The position numbers and the translations under genes were made by a program. A stretch of DNA of 21,926 nucleotides from JAGXIT01 sp964393815 (GTDB lineage Bacteria > Patescibacteriota > Saccharimonadia > Saccharimonadales > UBA4665): positions 1 to 21,926 of the forward strand of contig CAYMUP010000013.1 in NCBI GenBank assembly GCA_964393815.1, given 5' to 3'. The notes beneath the pieces were generated by a model that saw only the letters and a list, made by a program, of their open reading frames with translations, had not been told where the DNA came from and did not search any database. This document shows, piece after piece, positions 21,617 to 21,926 of this stretch. The first letter of the stretch is position 1, and every line of letters starts with the position of its first letter.

Positions 21617-21926
21617 CGATCATTCCCAGCAGTTTATCGGCCTCTTTGACGTCCATATGATGTTTGCACTCGCCAGCTTGCTTGGTAGCCAACCAGAATT
21701 TTTCGTGCAAATCTGGGTGCTTCTCTAAATGCTCAGGTTTAAAATAATCGGTCCAAAGTACCCAAAGATGATGTTTAACAAGCTCGGCTCGCTGCTCTAT
21801 GAGAACAACTGCTCGAAGCTTGTTATGTTCATCAAGCCCTTCATATTTTGTCATCATTGCCTTAACGCTCTCTGCCTCAATCCGTGCCTGAGCCGGATCG
21901 TACACGCCACACGGCAAATCACAATG
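21576..21926 (-). CDS. sodN: Nickel superoxide dismutase, mature region, 5' end outside window
   Basis: The minus strand reads from the very last bases HCDLPCGVYDPAQARIEAES, the nickel hook of Ni-SOD: His1, Cys2 and Cys6 bind the metal, and Asp3 and Tyr9 are the usual second-shell residues. The mature part is 116 residues, close to the 117 of the Streptomyces enzyme, and continues with the four-helix pattern (EQRAELVKHHLWVLWTDYFKPEHL; HPDLHEKFW). It dismutates superoxide in the cytoplasm as a hexamer. The propeptide and true start lie beyond the window edge, which falls exactly at codon 1 of the mature enzyme. The putative maturation protease overlaps its 3' end. Confidence 0.96.
   Translation of the reverse strand, partial: HCDLPCGVYDPAQARIEAESVKAMMTKYEGLDEHNKLRAVVLIEQRAELVKHHLWVLWTDYFKPEHLEKHPDLHEKFWLATKQAGECKHHMDVKEADKLLGMIDEIAKIFWETKKN

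Overview
The window most likely comes from a member of Candidatus Saccharibacteria (TM7) or a close Patescibacteria relative, read with the standard genetic code. The best clues are two secreted proteins that share the N-terminal block SHHFLLP followed by a membrane helix, which I associate with exported Saccharibacteria proteins, an acetate kinase-phosphoketolase operon, and very compact gene packing. This is inference from protein features; there is no rRNA or tRNA here to settle it.

Layout. 1-659 is the end of a VirD4/TraG-type conjugation ATPase. 661-8340 is an accessory, AT-rich island: a small unknown gene, an Xre-type regulator, a SAM methyltransferase, a membrane-anchored Mrr-like nuclease with a truncated, translationally coupled gene before it, a 22-bp perfect palindrome, a DUF5343 plus Swt1-type HEPN gene pair, a large serine recombinase, a membrane protein with a structured leader RNA, a second two-gene HEPN cassette, a terminase-small-subunit-like protein and a 46-residue protein. 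Several convergent genes overlap at their tails. 8459-11474 holds two tandem paralogous secreted glycosidase-like proteins. 11531-16391 is core-like: 5-formyltetrahydrofolate cyclo-ligase, a SulP transporter fused to a STAS and a nucleotidyltransferase-fold domain, a YegP-like protein, a PH-like protein, dihydroorotate dehydrogenase and a 40-residue protein. 16400-16968 is a non-coding, hairpin-rich stretch. 16969-20522 is ackA-xfp. 20589-21926 is a leftward stress block: a GlsB/YeaQ membrane protein, a KGG-repeat stress protein, a short signal-peptidase-like protease and, cut by the window edge exactly at the mature N-terminus, a nickel superoxide dismutase.

How it works together. Xfp makes acetyl phosphate from sugar phosphates and AckA turns it into acetate and ATP, fitting a fermentative cell with few pathways. 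The Ni-SOD and its protease point to exposure to oxygen. The island looks like a site where conjugation, site-specific recombination and defence-type (HEPN) genes accumulate.

The observations most worth following are: the two HEPN cassettes on either side of the recombinase; a candidate riboswitch-like leader at 5771-5941 whose terminator overlaps a long-range stem; the SulP-STAS-nucleotidyltransferase fusion; and a recurring -10 box placed 6-7 nt before start codons that lack a ribosome binding site, suggesting leaderless transcripts.
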